DNA of 64,000 nt from Moorella glycerini (GCF_009735625.1 NZ_CP046244.1:806001-870000), one strand, 5' to 3'. Positions 26,772-36,192 are shown, numbered from the stretch's first letter. Notes: generated by a model not told the origin, from the sequence alone. Program-made: numbers and translations.

Positions 26772-28025
26772 ATGATAACTTTGATTGAAGTATTAAATTT
26801 CCGCTGCTTGAGGTATATCAAGCAACCTCTCGGCCCTTTTCACGTTTTAATCGGCCCTAACGCCAGCGGGAAAACTACGTTCCTGGACGTAATCTCCTTT
26901 CTGGGCAGCCTTGTTTCGGAAGGCCTGGATGCGGCAGTGGGCGAAAGAACGAAAAATTTTCAAGACATGGTCTGGATGCGAAACAGGAATAGTCTCGAAC
27001 TGGCCATCGAGGCCAGAATTCCTTCAGATCGACGGGCACAACTGGGCAAACAGCCCTATGACTCCGTACGTTATGAAGTTAAGGTGGGGAATGAGCATGG
27101 CGAAACGGAAATACTTGCTGAAAAGGTTTTGTTAAAAAAGGCAACGCCAATTCCTTATAAAGAAAGGACTTTGTTTCCTGATTATATTGAGCCGCCGCAA
27201 ACAATTCTAACACCTAAAGGAAAAAAATACGGCCGTACCGTTGTTAACAAAGTTTATGGGGGAAATGATAATTATTATTCTGAAGTCTACTCTGAACCCG
27301 GCAAGGGATGGTAGCCTGCATTTAAGCTGGGTACACGTAAATCAGCCCTGGGAAACCTGCCTGAGGATGAATCCAAGTTTCCTGTAGCGACCTGGTTAAA
27401 AGGCTTATTGACAGAAGGTGTGCAACAGTTTATCCTGAACAGTATGCTTTTGCGTAAAGCCAGTCCTCCCGGGCAGGTGCGTGGATTCAAACCGGATGGT
27501 TCCAACCTGCCCTGGGTGGTGACCAATCTGCGGGAGAAAGCACCTGAAAAGTTTAAAGACTGGATCGCCCACCTGCAGACGGCGCTCCCGGACCTGGAAG
27601 ACATTCAGACCATAGTGAGGGAAGACGACAAACATTGCTACCTGGTGCTGGTTTATCGTGGCGGTTTAAACGTACCGTCATGGATGGCGTCGGATGGAAC
27701 GCTGCGCCTCCTGGCGCTCACACTACCGGCTTACCTGCCTGATTTTAAGGGCATTTACTTGATTGAAGAACCGGAAAATGGCATTCACCCCAGGGCAGTG
27801 GAAACCATGTTCCAGTCCCTGTCTTCCGTTTACAATGCTCAAATCCTTCTGGCCACCCATTCTCCGGTTATTTTAAGCCTGGCTGAACCAGAGAAAATTC
27901 TTTGCTTTGCCAGGACCGCCGAAGGCGCCACCGATATCGTCCTGGGCAGCGAACACCCGGCGTTGAAACATTGGCAGGGAGAAACCAACCTGGGTGTCCT
28001 TTTTGCCGGGGGTGTGCTTGGATGA
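26772..28025 (+). pseudogene. AAA-family ATPase (SMC/OLD-like) interrupted by one in-frame TAG
   Basis: The frame from ATG 26772 runs 180 codons, hits TAG at 27312-27314, then stays open in the same frame to TGA at 28023-28025, for 417 codons. Walker A is IGPNASGKTTFLDV near residue 31; after the TAG come the signature-like ASDGTLRLLALTLPAYL, Walker B YLIEEPENGIHP near 340, and LATHSPVILSLAEP. The protein is therefore whole apart from one codon inside GKGW-TAG-PAFKLG. This could be a recent nonsense mutation, a sequencing error or, less likely, readthrough. It overlaps the next gene by 4 bp (ATGA). The pair resembles the AAA ATPase and partner named MAD3/MAD4 in methylation-associated defence systems; that link is from memory. 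Confidence 0.75.
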
Positions 28026-28639
28026 TTAAGGACCTGGTGGTCCTCGTGGCCGATAAAAACATGGAGTACACAATTAAGGGGTTGCTGACACGCCCACAGG
28101 CACTAGGGATACGTCAACTAACCTTTGATTGTTTCGTTCATCCAGAAAATGACCCGGGGTGCCTCTTGCGGGGACATGATTTTTTACGTTCTATAGCGAG
28201 TAACTATACTCATGCACTAGTAATGCTTGATCATAAGGGCTGCGGCCGGGAACGTCTATCTAGAAAACAACTGGAAAAACAGATTGAAGAACGTCTGAGG
28301 CAATCCGGCTGGGGTGACCGGGCCGTAGCCATTGTTATCTCTCCGGAACTGGAAATATGGGTCTGGAGTAATTCTCCCCACGTTGACCGGATAATCGGTT
28401 GGGCCGGCAGAGAAACGGATTTGAGGTCCTGGTTGATCCAGGAGGGTTTTTCAGAAGATCGTAAGGGAAAACTAAATCGATCGAAAGAGGCCTTTGAACG
28501 GGCTTTGAAACTAACTGGAAAGGCCCGTTCTTCTTCATTGTATTATCAGTTAGCCATATCTGTAAGCCTGGAAAGCTGCATAAATCCGGCATTTGTAAAG
28601 TTGAAAGCTACCTTGAAGAAATGGTTCTCCACAGAATGA
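28022..28639 (+). CDS. Partner protein of the AAA ATPase (MAD4-like), 205 residues
   Basis: The ATG at 28022 overlaps the stop of the ATPase gene, so translation is coupled. The sequence starts MIKDLVVLVADKNMEYTIKG and contains TFDCFVHPENDPGC, THALVMLDHKGCGRERLSR, and ISPELEIWVWSNSPHVDRI. Conserved acidic residues after beta strands (VADKN, MLDHKG, SPELE) resemble a TOPRIM-like or DUF4276-like fold, seen in partners of OLD-like ATPases. It resembles what databases call MAD4; I am not certain of the name. If the upstream TAG truly stops translation, this gene would lose its coupled initiation. Confidence 0.7.
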   Translation: MIKDLVVLVADKNMEYTIKGLLTRPQALGIRQLTFDCFVHPENDPGCLLRGHDFLRSIASNYTHALVMLDHKGCGRERLSRKQLEKQIEERLRQSGWGDRAVAIVISPELEIWVWSNSPHVDRIIGWAGRETDLRSWLIQEGFSEDRKGKLNRSKEAFERALKLTGKARSSSLYYQLAISVSLESCINPAFVKLKATLKKWFSTE

Positions 28640-28785
28640 GCATCAGACCTCTTAGGGTATCGAGGTTAGTTAATGTTCAGCCAGCTCGATTGGATGCGGC
28701 GGTGTCTCTGCTCTGGTGAAGTTTTCCGGTGCACGATTTTCTGTAAAATAAGAAACCTTGCACCTGATAATGGGGGTGTGATATT

Positions 28786-29235
28786 GTGGTCAGATTGAGC
28801 CGCAAATTAGAAAAAATAACCCTTTCTCCCAAGCAATTAAAAAGCATGGCGGATTTCGCCGGCAGGCAGGGGGAGGTCCTGGCCTTGTATTTATATGGCT
28901 CCTACGGTACGGAGTGGCAAACAGCACTATCGGATGTTGATCTGGCTGTACTGCCGATGCCGGAAACCTCGTGGGACTATAAGCGCGAATTAGAGCTGCT
29001 GGCTGAGTTTTGCCATATTGGGCGAAGCGACGATATCAACCTGGTGAACCTGCATCGCGTTCCGGTGACCCTGCAAATGCGGGTATTAGAAACAGGGCGC
29101 CTCCTGTATGTTAAAGATGAAATACTCCTGGCCGATTTCAAGGAAAGGGTCATTCGCCGTTATTGTGATTTTGAACCCGACTTGAAGATCCTGTACCGGG
29201 ATTTTGATGCCAGCCTGCGGGAGGAATTCCTGTGA
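28786..29235 (+). CDS. mntA: MntA-type nucleotidyltransferase antitoxin
   Basis: 149 residues starting with GTG 28786 behind a GGGGGTG stretch. The minimal nucleotidyltransferase signature YLYGSYGTEWQTALSDVDLAV gives the GS(x10)DxD active site near residue 40-55. In the HEPN-MNT systems this protein adds AMP units to a tyrosine of the HEPN toxin and so neutralises it. The following hepT gene overlaps by 4 bp (GTGA), the standard arrangement. Length and motif are intact, so the module is probably functional. Confidence 0.9.
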   Translation: MVRLSRKLEKITLSPKQLKSMADFAGRQGEVLALYLYGSYGTEWQTALSDVDLAVLPMPETSWDYKRELELLAEFCHIGRSDDINLVNLHRVPVTLQMRVLETGRLLYVKDEILLADFKERVIRRYCDFEPDLKILYRDFDASLREEFL

Positions 29236-29654
29236 CGGTTGATAGGGAAAAAATCCGCCAGAAGTTGCAGTTTATGCGGCAAGAATTGAGGGAGCTAAAA
29301 AAGTTCCAAGGTATGGATATAAGCCAGTTCCAATCAAATAGCCTGTACGAAGCCGCCGCTACAAGAATGCTGCAGGTAGCTATTGAAGCTTTGCTGGACA
29401 TCTGTGCTCATATAATCTCCAGAGAAGGGTGGGGATTACCTAAGTCCTACGTTGAAACGGTTGAGCTGGCGGCCCGCAACAGTTTGATACCGCAGCAGCT
29501 GGAAGATACCTATAAAGCCATGGCCCGCTTCCGCAACCGGGTAGTCCATCTCTATGACGAAGTTGATGCCGCTGAAATCTGGGATATCCTTCAAAACCAT
29601 CTCGAAGATTTTAGACCATTTATGGCCGCAGTAATACGGAGATACTTAAGTTAA
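29232..29654 (+). CDS. hepT: HepT-type HEPN toxin RNase (DUF86)
   Basis: 140 residues, all-helical. The HEPN RNase motif is in RFRNRVVHLYDEVD near residue 105, that is R-x4-H followed by the Tyr that MntA adenylylates. The start GTG at 29232 overlaps the mntA stop. In the active state the dimer cleaves RNA (tRNA or mRNA) and stops growth, for example after phage infection. The pair lies at the edge of the defence-rich region, next to the conserved glmS operon. Confidence 0.9.
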   Translation: MTVDREKIRQKLQFMRQELRELKKFQGMDISQFQSNSLYEAAATRMLQVAIEALLDICAHIISREGWGLPKSYVETVELAARNSLIPQQLEDTYKAMARFRNRVVHLYDEVDAAEIWDILQNHLEDFRPFMAAVIRRYLS

Positions 29655-29688
29655 GCGGGTTATTCTGCCGAAACACTAAAAAATAAAA

Positions 29689-29725
29689 CGAGCGGGTCCT
29701 TTCCAGGGACCCACTCGCATTTTAT
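29689..29725. terminator. Bidirectional terminator between hepT and glmS
   Basis: CGAG-C-GGGTCC pairs with GGACCC-A-CTCG with one mismatch and a short loop. On the plus strand ATTTTAT follows; on the minus strand TTTTATTTTTT follows, which is the stronger T-run and serves glmS. Confidence 0.8.
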
Positions 29726-29754
29726 AGTGAAAAAACGTTTATACTTATTTTCCC

Positions 29755-31575
29755 CTACTCCACCGTCACGCTCTTGGCCAGGTTGCGCGGCTTGTCGACG
29801 TCGCAGCCGCGGGCGACGGCGGTGTAGTAAGCCAGCAGCTGCAGGGGCACCACCGTCACCACCGGCGCCAGGATAGAGGGTACCGGCGGCAGGTAGAGGA
29901 CGGCGTCGGCCTCGGCGGCTACCGCCGTGTTGCCTTCCTGGGTCAGGGCCAGCACCCAGGCGCCCCGGGCCTTGACTTCCTTGATGTTGCTGAGCATCTT
30001 TTCCAGGAGTTCCGCCTGGGTGGCCAGGGCCACCACCGGCGTGCCTTCTTCGATCAGGGCCAGGGTGCCGTGCTTTAATTCCCCGGCCGCATAGGCCTCG
30101 GCATGAAGATAGGAGATCTCCTTCAGCTTCAAGGCCCCTTCCAGGGAGACGGGGTAATCCAGGCCGCGGCCGATGAAGAAGGCGTGTTCGTGGGCAGCCA
30201 TGCGGCCGGCCAGCTCGCGTATCCGGGGCTCCAGCTTTAATACTTCCTCCACGCGGCCCGGCAATTCCTTGAGGCCCCGGGCCAGCCCGGGCGCCCGGGG
30301 AGCCACACCGCGCCTTTCTCCCAGGTACAGGGCCAGGAGAAAGAGGGCCGCCACCTGGGTTAGATAGGCCTTGGTGGAGGCCACGGCAATTTCCGGTCCC
30401 GCCCAGGTGTAGATGATGTGGTCCGCCTCCCTGGCCACCGAGCTGCCCACGACATTGGTAATGGCCAGGATTTGCGCCCCTGCTTTTCTGGCCTCCCGCA
30501 GGCTGGCCAGGGTATCGGCCGTCTCGCCGGACTGGCTAATTACCAGGCCCAGGGTACGCTCATTGAGAACTGACTCCCGGTAACGAAATTCCGAAGCGAC
30601 GTCGTCTTCCACCGGCAGGCGCAGCAATTTCTCCAGCAGGTACTTGCCGACCATGCCGGCGTAGTGGGCCGTACCGCAGGCAATGATGGCCACTTTCTCC
30701 AGGGCCGCCGCTTCCTCCGGCGTGAAGTTAACGCCTTCCAGGCGCACCCAGCCGTCGCCCTGCAGGCGGCCCGCCAGGGTATCCCTTAAAGCCCGCGGCT
30801 GCTCGTGGATCTCTTTCAGCATGAAATGGGCATAACCGCCCTTTTCCGCGGCCTGGAGGTCCCAGGCCACATGGAAAACTTCCTTCTTAAGCAGGTTGCC
30901 CAGGGCGTCATACACGTTTACTACCCCGGGCCTGATCCAAGCCACCTCACCATTTTCCAGGATGTAAGTATCCCGGGTGTAGGGCAGGAGGGCCGGTATA
31001 TCGGAAGCCAGGTAGGTTTCTTCGCCGGCCAGGCCGACAATCAAAGGGCTGTCCTGGCGTACCCCTACCAGCTCCTGCGGGTGGTAGGCGCTGGCCACGG
31101 CCAGGGCATAGGAGCCACGTAGGACCGGCAGCATCCTGAGGACCGCCCGGAGCAGGTCGCCTTCATAAAATTGTTCCACCAGGTGGGCCAGGACTTCCGT
31201 ATCCGTCTCGGAAATAAAGCGGTGACCGGCGGCCACAAGCTGCTCCCGCAGTTCCTGGTAGTTTTCAATGATGCCGTTGTGGACGACGGCAAACTTGCCC
31301 GTGCAGTCCAGATGGGGGTGGGCGTTGACATCGGACGGCCGGCCGTGGGTGGCCCAGCGGGTGTGGCCGATCCCCACCCGGGCCCCGTTAAGATTGCCAT
31401 TGAGACGGCTCTTCAGGACATGGAGCTTGCCCGCGCTCTTTTCTACTACCAACCCCCCGCCGTTCAATACCGCTATCCCGGCAGAATCATAGCCCCGGTA
31501 TTCCAGCCTTTCCAGTCCCTGAACCAATATGGGGACCGCCGGGCGCGGGCCCAGATAACCAACAATACCGCACAT
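29755..31575 (-). CDS. glmS: Glutamine-fructose-6-phosphate aminotransferase (isomerizing)
   Basis: 606 residues. The ATG at 31575 is chosen because it gives MCGIVGYLG; Met removal exposes the catalytic Cys1. An ATG two codons earlier (31581) is closer to the ribosome site but would bury that Cys. N-terminal amidotransferase domain: GIGHTRWATHG and HNGIIENY. Two SIS sugar-isomerase domains follow, with SQSGETADTLA and, near the end, DKPRNLAKSVTVE. It makes glucosamine-6-phosphate, the first step to UDP-GlcNAc. Expression is controlled by the upstream glmS ribozyme, which senses the product. It is the last gene of cdaA-cdaR-glmM-glmS. Confidence 0.97.
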   Translation of the reverse strand: MCGIVGYLGPRPAVPILVQGLERLEYRGYDSAGIAVLNGGGLVVEKSAGKLHVLKSRLNGNLNGARVGIGHTRWATHGRPSDVNAHPHLDCTGKFAVVHNGIIENYQELREQLVAAGHRFISETDTEVLAHLVEQFYEGDLLRAVLRMLPVLRGSYALAVASAYHPQELVGVRQDSPLIVGLAGEETYLASDIPALLPYTRDTYILENGEVAWIRPGVVNVYDALGNLLKKEVFHVAWDLQAAEKGGYAHFMLKEIHEQPRALRDTLAGRLQGDGWVRLEGVNFTPEEAAALEKVAIIACGTAHYAGMVGKYLLEKLLRLPVEDDVASEFRYRESVLNERTLGLVISQSGETADTLASLREARKAGAQILAITNVVGSSVAREADHIIYTWAGPEIAVASTKAYLTQVAALFLLALYLGERRGVAPRAPGLARGLKELPGRVEEVLKLEPRIRELAGRMAAHEHAFFIGRGLDYPVSLEGALKLKEISYLHAEAYAAGELKHGTLALIEEGTPVVALATQAELLEKMLSNIKEVKARGAWVLALTQEGNTAVAAEADAVLYLPPVPSILAPVVTVVPLQLLAYYTAVARGCDVDKPRNLAKSVTVE

Positions 31576-31624
31576 TATCATGCTCACTCTCCCTTTATTT
31601 TTTAACCAGGGAGAGATAAGGGGT

Positions 31625-31830
31625 TACCCGGCGCCCTTTGTCCCCGGGATTACTCCCGGGATTTGTAGCGCCTTTGACGGTCGTAACCGGACCGGGGGGC
31701 ACCCGCCGATGCCTCGATTAACCCCCGCCTCGTCAACCCTCCGGCACCCATACCTGGATGGCCCTCCTGGCTCACCCCGGCATAAACGGCGGGCCGGCTG
31801 GTCCCGGCGCTTGCCTTCGTCCTGATTCCT
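31625..31830 (-). ncRNA. glmS ribozyme-riboswitch
   Basis: On the minus strand, about 240 nt before the glmS start, the conserved core is visible: AAGCGCC at the cleavage site (between 31811 and 31810), then GGGTTGACGAGGCGGGG, TTAATCGAGGCA and TCGGCGGGTGCC. These match the core of known glmS ribozymes. The peripheral P3/P4 stems extend to about 31625, including a CCCGGGAGTAATCCCGGG hairpin. Glucosamine-6-phosphate acts as the cofactor for self-cleavage, which destabilises the glmS mRNA. The outer limits are approximate. Confidence 0.92.
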
Positions 31831-31835
31831 TTATC

Positions 31836-32136
31836 TCTCCCCTTTAACCCGCTGGATAACCCGGGCTCCTGCGGCCCGGGTAAAAATCACCCCCCTTTCC
31901 CCAGAACGTATTTCCTTATGCCCCGGCGCCACCAGGTAGTAACGGCGGTGATATGCCGGCTTAAAAACACCCCGGCCTTCGTACCCCCGATGCTGCCGGG
32001 TAACAGTGGCGGCATGCCGGCAGGTCCTGCGCTCCTGTTAAGTGTTACTTAAGTGAGCCCGCCGGACCCCCTCCGCTTTCTCTCCGCTTTCTGGACAAAT
32101 GTAGCATAAAGTAATACTTAATGCTGCCGGCAGGGC
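31836..32136 (-). other. Intergenic region between glmM and the glmS ribozyme with several dyads
   Basis: Three inverted repeats lie here: a GC-rich hairpin ACCCGGGC / GCCCGGGT at about 31859-31882, a perfect TTAAGT-GTT-ACTTAA at 32038-32052, and a longer dyad centred at 32114 (AAGT-AAT-ACTT core). None has a good T-run, so a classic terminator after glmM is not evident and readthrough into glmS is likely. The two AT-rich dyads could be binding sites or a promoter control region. I see no convincing gene. Confidence 0.4.
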
Positions 32137-33471
32137 TCATAGCCCGGCAACAGCCTGCTGCAGGCCGGCCATAATGGCCTCCAGCTCTTCCCTGTCCGGG
32201 CCCTCTACCATGAGGCGGATAATGGATTCTGTTCCCGAGGGTCTGACCAGGACCCGCCCCCGGCCCGCCAGCTGCTCCCGGGCCGCCGCCACGGCTGCCA
32301 GGAGGGCCGGGCTGGCCATGGCGGCCTCTTTATCCGTCACCGTTACGTTGACCAGCAGCTGGGGCAGGTGCGGCATGGCTGCCGCCAGCTGCGACAGGGG
32401 CCGGCCGGTGGCGGCCATGACCTGGAGCAACTGCACCCCGGTAAGCAGGCCATCACCGGTAGTATTATATTCCAACAGGATAATGTGGCCCGACTGCTCG
32501 CCGCCCAGGACGGCACCCGTCCGCAGCATCTCCTCCAGCACGTAGCGGTCGCCGACCCGGGTCTGGTGCACCCGCAGGCCCGCTGCCGCCAGGGCCTGGT
32601 GGAGGCCGAAGTTGCTCATGACCGTCACCACTACCTGGCCCCCGGGCAGGCCTCCCTGCTCCTGGCGGTACAGGGCCAGGATGGTCATGATGGCATCGCC
32701 GTCGACCACCTGCCCCTTTTCATCCACGGCAATCACCCGGTCGGCGTCGCCGTCAAAGGCCAGGCCCACATCAGCTCCCCGGGCGACAACCTCAGCCTGG
32801 AGAACCCCCGGGTGGGTAGAACCGCACCCGACGTTTATCTTAGTCCCATCGGGGGCATTATGCAAGAGGAAAATTTCCGCCCCCAGGCGCTGGAAAACCG
32901 CCGGCGCCACCCGGCAGGCGGCACCATAGGCGCAGTCCAGCACCACCCGCAGGCCGGCCAGGCCCCGCCCGGCCGTACTGCAGATATGGGCAATGTAGCG
33001 TTCGGCAGCGTCCTCCAGCTCCCGTACCCGCCCCAGCTCCACGCCCACCGGCCGGGGCAGGTTATCTTCCGGTTGCAGGACCAGCCGTTCAATCTCTTCT
33101 TCCACCGGGTCGGGCAGCTTGTACCCGCTGGCGCTGAAGAATTTAATGCCGTTGTCCGCCACGGGGTTGTGGGACGCCGAGATCACTACGCCGGCATCGG
33201 CTTCCAGGGCCCGGGTCAACCAGGCAACCGCCGGGGTAGGCACCACCCCGACCTTCAGGACGTCCCCCCCGACGGAACAGATGCCGGCCACCAGGGCGGC
33301 TTCCAGCATATCGCTGGAAAGGCGCGTGTCCCGGCCCACCACCACCCTGGCCCGGCCTTCCGGCCCCGCCAGGACGGCAGCGCCGGCGCGTCCCAGGCGA
33401 AAGGCTAACTCCGGGGTAAGGCCGGCGTTGGCCACCCCGCGGACTCCGTCAGTACCGAATAACTTTGCCAT
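32137..33471 (-). CDS. glmM: Phosphoglucosamine mutase
   Basis: 444 residues, normal length. It starts [15 protein letters not shown] and has the phosphoserine loop [18 protein letters not shown] near residue 97, the metal-binding DGDADRV near 240 and the C-terminal [15 protein letters not shown] phosphate-binding loop. It converts glucosamine-6-phosphate to glucosamine-1-phosphate for UDP-GlcNAc. The gene follows cdaR, and in other Firmicutes GlmM binds and inhibits CdaA, so the cluster joins c-di-AMP and cell-wall precursor control. Confidence 0.97.
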   Translation of the reverse strand: MAKLFGTDGVRGVANAGLTPELAFRLGRAGAAVLAGPEGRARVVVGRDTRLSSDMLEAALVAGICSVGGDVLKVGVVPTPAVAWLTRALEADAGVVISASHNPVADNGIKFFSASGYKLPDPVEEEIERLVLQPEDNLPRPVGVELGRVRELEDAAERYIAHICSTAGRGLAGLRVVLDCAYGAACRVAPAVFQRLGAEIFLLHNAPDGTKINVGCGSTHPGVLQAEVVARGADVGLAFDGDADRVIAVDEKGQVVDGDAIMTILALYRQEQGGLPGGQVVVTVMSNFGLHQALAAAGLRVHQTRVGDRYVLEEMLRTGAVLGGEQSGHIILLEYNTTGDGLLTGVQLLQVMAATGRPLSQLAAAMPHLPQLLVNVTVTDKEAAMASPALLAAVAAAREQLAGRGRVLVRPSGTESIIRLMVEGPDREELEAIMAGLQQAVAGL

Positions 33472-33521
33472 GCTCTCACCTGTTTACTGCATTATATGTT
33501 CTTGCTGGGAAATCGCTACTT

Positions 33522-34466
33522 TCACGGCGTGCTGTTGGGGTTGGCAGCCTTGCCTATCTCCACTACCACCCTTACCCGCGGGAAGCTGCCGACCTGCACG
33601 CCGGCGGGTATTTCCAGGTTCGTCTCCGCCGTAACATTTTTCGTAGCCCCGGCAATATTAACCGGGGCCGTATTGATATAATCCAGGGCCGCTAAATGGT
33701 TGTAGGGAGCAAAGACCTCCACCACTTCCGGCTGGAGAATTACCCGCTGGATGGCATAGCCTTTGGCCGGCTCGCCGGCCAGTTGGGGACGCACCGCCAG
33801 GAACTTGCTTGGCATGTCCTGGACTACAGGTACAAATGTTTCTACCACTTCCGGGGAGACGGTTAACCATTCCTGCAAAGGACGGCCCTCCCGGTCAGCC
33901 AGCTTTACCGGCAGCTGGGCCAGGAAGTTGCCGCTGGCCTGGTCGATTTTGGCCTCCACATAGACCCGGCCGATGCTTTTCAGGGTGGCGGCAGAACCGG
34001 AAACAACTACCTGGGAAGGCTTGAGGACCGGCTCCAGGGCCCGGTAACCGCCGGCCGGCGTGCCCAGGAGATTCACCTGCACGGGCAGCTGCACCTGCTC
34101 AATTTTATCGATTTTTATCGTTACCTGGGCAGGGTTCACGTGGATCACATTTAAACCTTCCGGCACCTCGACCTGGACGGGTAGCAGGTTATCGCCGACT
34201 TTAGCATCCCGCAGGCTGACATAGGCATGGACATCCCTGGAGAGCAAATTGGCTACCGCGGCCTTGCGCCCCTCCACCCGCACCTGGACCTCCGCCGGGC
34301 GGTCGGCAACCACCAGGCCCTCTCTCAAGTTTTCTGTTTCCAGGGGGACCCGGACCACCTTTTCCCCGGTGGGGTTCTGCTCACCGGTTACATACATCCA
34401 GAGAATAATGGCCAAAGCGACGGCCAGCAGGCGATAAATCCAATCCTGGCGAAAATGCTCCCGCAT
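33522..34466 (-). CDS. cdaR: YbbR-domain regulator of diadenylate cyclase
   Basis: 314 residues. A single N-terminal membrane segment (IYRLLAVALAIILWMYVTGEQNP) anchors an extracellular part with repeated YbbR domains, recognisable as repeats with VRVPLETENL, LPVQVNLLGTPAGG and VQDMPSKFLAVRPQL. CdaR binds the membrane-bound cyclase CdaA and adjusts its activity. It lies 2 bp after the cdaA stop, so expression is coupled. Confidence 0.93.
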   Translation of the reverse strand: MREHFRQDWIYRLLAVALAIILWMYVTGEQNPTGEKVVRVPLETENLREGLVVADRPAEVQVRVEGRKAAVANLLSRDVHAYVSLRDAKVGDNLLPVQVEVPEGLNVIHVNPAQVTIKIDKIEQVQLPVQVNLLGTPAGGYRALEPVLKPSQVVVSGSAATLKSIGRVYVEAKIDQASGNFLAQLPVKLADREGRPLQEWLTVSPEVVETFVPVVQDMPSKFLAVRPQLAGEPAKGYAIQRVILQPEVVEVFAPYNHLAALDYINTAPVNIAGATKNVTAETNLEIPAGVQVGSFPRVRVVVEIGKAANPNSTP

Positions 34467-34468
34467 GC

Positions 34469-35302
34469 TTACGACCTCCAGGGCCAGAAGAAAGTATTGT
34501 GGTTAACCTGCGGTAATAATAAACTCTGGAGGAGTTCCTTCAGGTTTTTCTCATCCAGGAAGCGGGTCAGCTTCCCCCCCTCGGCCACGGAAACGGCGCC
34601 CGTTTCTTCCGAAACCACCAGGACCACGGCGTCAGATATTTCACTGATGCCCAAGGCCGCGCGATGCCTGGTTCCCAGCTGCTTGCTTAAATAGGGGCTT
34701 TCGGAAAGGGGCAGGAAACAGCCGGCGGCTACCACCCGGTCCCCGCGGATAATGGCCGCCCCGTCGTGGAAGGGCGTCAGGGGCACAAAGATATTAATTA
34801 ACAGCTCGGCGGAAACGACGCCGTCGACGCGGATGCCCGTCTCGATATAATCATTGAGGCCCGTCTCGCGCTCGACAACTATCAGGGCGCCGGTACGGTT
34901 TTTAGCCAGCACCTGGGCGGCCCGCACCAGCTCATTAATAAGCTTTTCCATATCTTCGGCGCCCAGGACCGTCAAGGGACGGGCAAAAAACTTGCCCCGG
35001 CCCAGTTGTTCCAGGGCCCGCCGCAATTCCGGCTGGAAGACTACCGGCAGGGCCACGACAATCACCAGGCGCAACTGGCTCAAAAGCCAGTTGATGGTAG
35101 TCAGGTGCAGGCGCTCGGCAATGACCGAGGCTACCACCAGCACCACCAGTCCCTTGATCAGCTGGACGGCCCGGGTGCCCCTGATAAGCATGATGAATTT
35201 ATAAATGACAAAGGCGACGATGCTGATATCCAGGATTATCCGCACGAGGTCGATTATGTTTAACGATAACAAGTAGCGCCACAGGGCCGCCAAACCAGTC
35301 AC
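34469..35302 (-). CDS. cdaA: Diadenylate cyclase (c-di-AMP synthase)
   Basis: 277 residues. Three N-terminal transmembrane helices (about 10-100) precede the DAC domain. The catalytic motifs are FHDGAAII (DGA) near residue 172 and GTRHRAALG (RHR) near 205. It makes c-di-AMP from two ATP at the membrane. Annotated start is GTG 35302; the ribosome site there is poor, so a start a few codons later is possible. It is first in the cdaA-cdaR-glmM-glmS set and diverges from the DUF881 genes. Confidence 0.95.
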   Translation of the reverse strand: MTGLAALWRYLLSLNIIDLVRIILDISIVAFVIYKFIMLIRGTRAVQLIKGLVVLVVASVIAERLHLTTINWLLSQLRLVIVVALPVVFQPELRRALEQLGRGKFFARPLTVLGAEDMEKLINELVRAAQVLAKNRTGALIVVERETGLNDYIETGIRVDGVVSAELLINIFVPLTPFHDGAAIIRGDRVVAAGCFLPLSESPYLSKQLGTRHRAALGISEISDAVVLVVSEETGAVSVAEGGKLTRFLDEKNLKELLQSLLLPQVNHNTFFWPWRS

Positions 35303-35457
35303 CCCAAATTTTCCCGCCGGCTTTAGTTAGTATATGGAGGTCCGGTCACTTCATTCGACAGGTAGGGGCCAAATCCCTTCTTTTTACGGCTGCACGTTTT
35401 TACTAGTTGCCACCGGGCGGGACTTCATATAAAATAGCGCTAAAGGAGGAGTCCCTG

Positions 35458-36186
35458 GTGCGTAAAATTTATCTCTCCCTGCTCCTCATCAGCCTTTTTT
35501 CCGGGCTCCTGGTAGCCTGGCAGTGGCGTTCCCACCAGACCACCGCGGTCCAGGCCAGGAAGGATCCCGAACTCATTGATATTATTCATTCCCTGGAAAA
35601 AGAAGACGCCTCCCTGGAAAATACCATCGCCGACCTGCGCAGCCAGATTGAAGCCCTGCAGAAGGATCGCGCGCAAGGAAAAGGCCGGCTGGCCCAGCTA
35701 CAGCAGGAAATAGAAGCCCTGAAACTGGCTGCCGGCCTAACTCCCGTGACGGGGCCGGGGATTACCGTTACCCTGGATGATAATAACGCCGGCGCCCAGG
35801 CGGCCAAAAACAGTTCGCCGGCAACCTACAAGCCGGAAGACTATATAATTCATGATAAGAATGTCCTCTACCTGGTCAATGAATTAAAAGCTGCCGGCGC
35901 CGAGGCCATTGCCGTCAACGGCCAGCGGATTGTCACCAGCTCGGACATCCGCTGCGTCGGCACTGTCATCCTGGTGAATTCCAACCGCCTGGCCCCGCCT
36001 TACGAGGTTCAGGCTATAGGCAACCCCGATAGCCTGGAGGCAGCCATCCAGAAGGCAGTAGACTTTTCTTTCTTAAAGAGCCGCGACTTCCCGGTCAAGG
36101 TGACCAAATCCCAGAACCTGACCCTGCCCGCGTATAAAGGCGTTTTTTCCCAGGACTACGTCCGGCTGGTTAAAGCAGGGGGGTAG
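35458..36186 (+). CDS. DUF881 membrane-anchored protein, first of a tandem pair
   Basis: 242 residues from GTG 35458, which follows AAAGGAGGAG. An N-terminal membrane anchor (IYLSLLLISLFSGLLVAWQW) precedes a coiled coil (about 40-85: LEKEDASLENTIADLRSQIE) and the DUF881 fold with TGPGITVTLDD and LVNELKAAGAEAIAVNGQRI. Proteins of this family often lie beside division or sporulation genes (ylxW/ylxX in Bacillus); function is unknown. The second copy follows after 6 bp. It diverges from cdaA. Confidence 0.9.
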   Translation: MRKIYLSLLLISLFSGLLVAWQWRSHQTTAVQARKDPELIDIIHSLEKEDASLENTIADLRSQIEALQKDRAQGKGRLAQLQQEIEALKLAAGLTPVTGPGITVTLDDNNAGAQAAKNSSPATYKPEDYIIHDKNVLYLVNELKAAGAEAIAVNGQRIVTSSDIRCVGTVILVNSNRLAPPYEVQAIGNPDSLEAAIQKAVDFSFLKSRDFPVKVTKSQNLTLPAYKGVFSQDYVRLVKAGG

Positions 36187-36192
36187 CAATAA

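Noticed and set aside
27312-27314. Pyrrolysine at the TAG inside the AAA ATPase
   Set aside because: No pylBCD/pylT-like genes are visible, the site is not a known Pyl position, and the surrounding genes show other signs of decay.
31580-31825. Plus-strand 81-codon frame over the glmS leader
   Set aside because: It lies antisense to the conserved glmS ribozyme and has no coding features.
31887-32015. 42-residue minus-strand frame (MPPLLPGSIGG...) between glmM and glmS
   Set aside because: The ribosome site is weak, the region is full of dyads and the sequence shows no family; it is more likely leader DNA.
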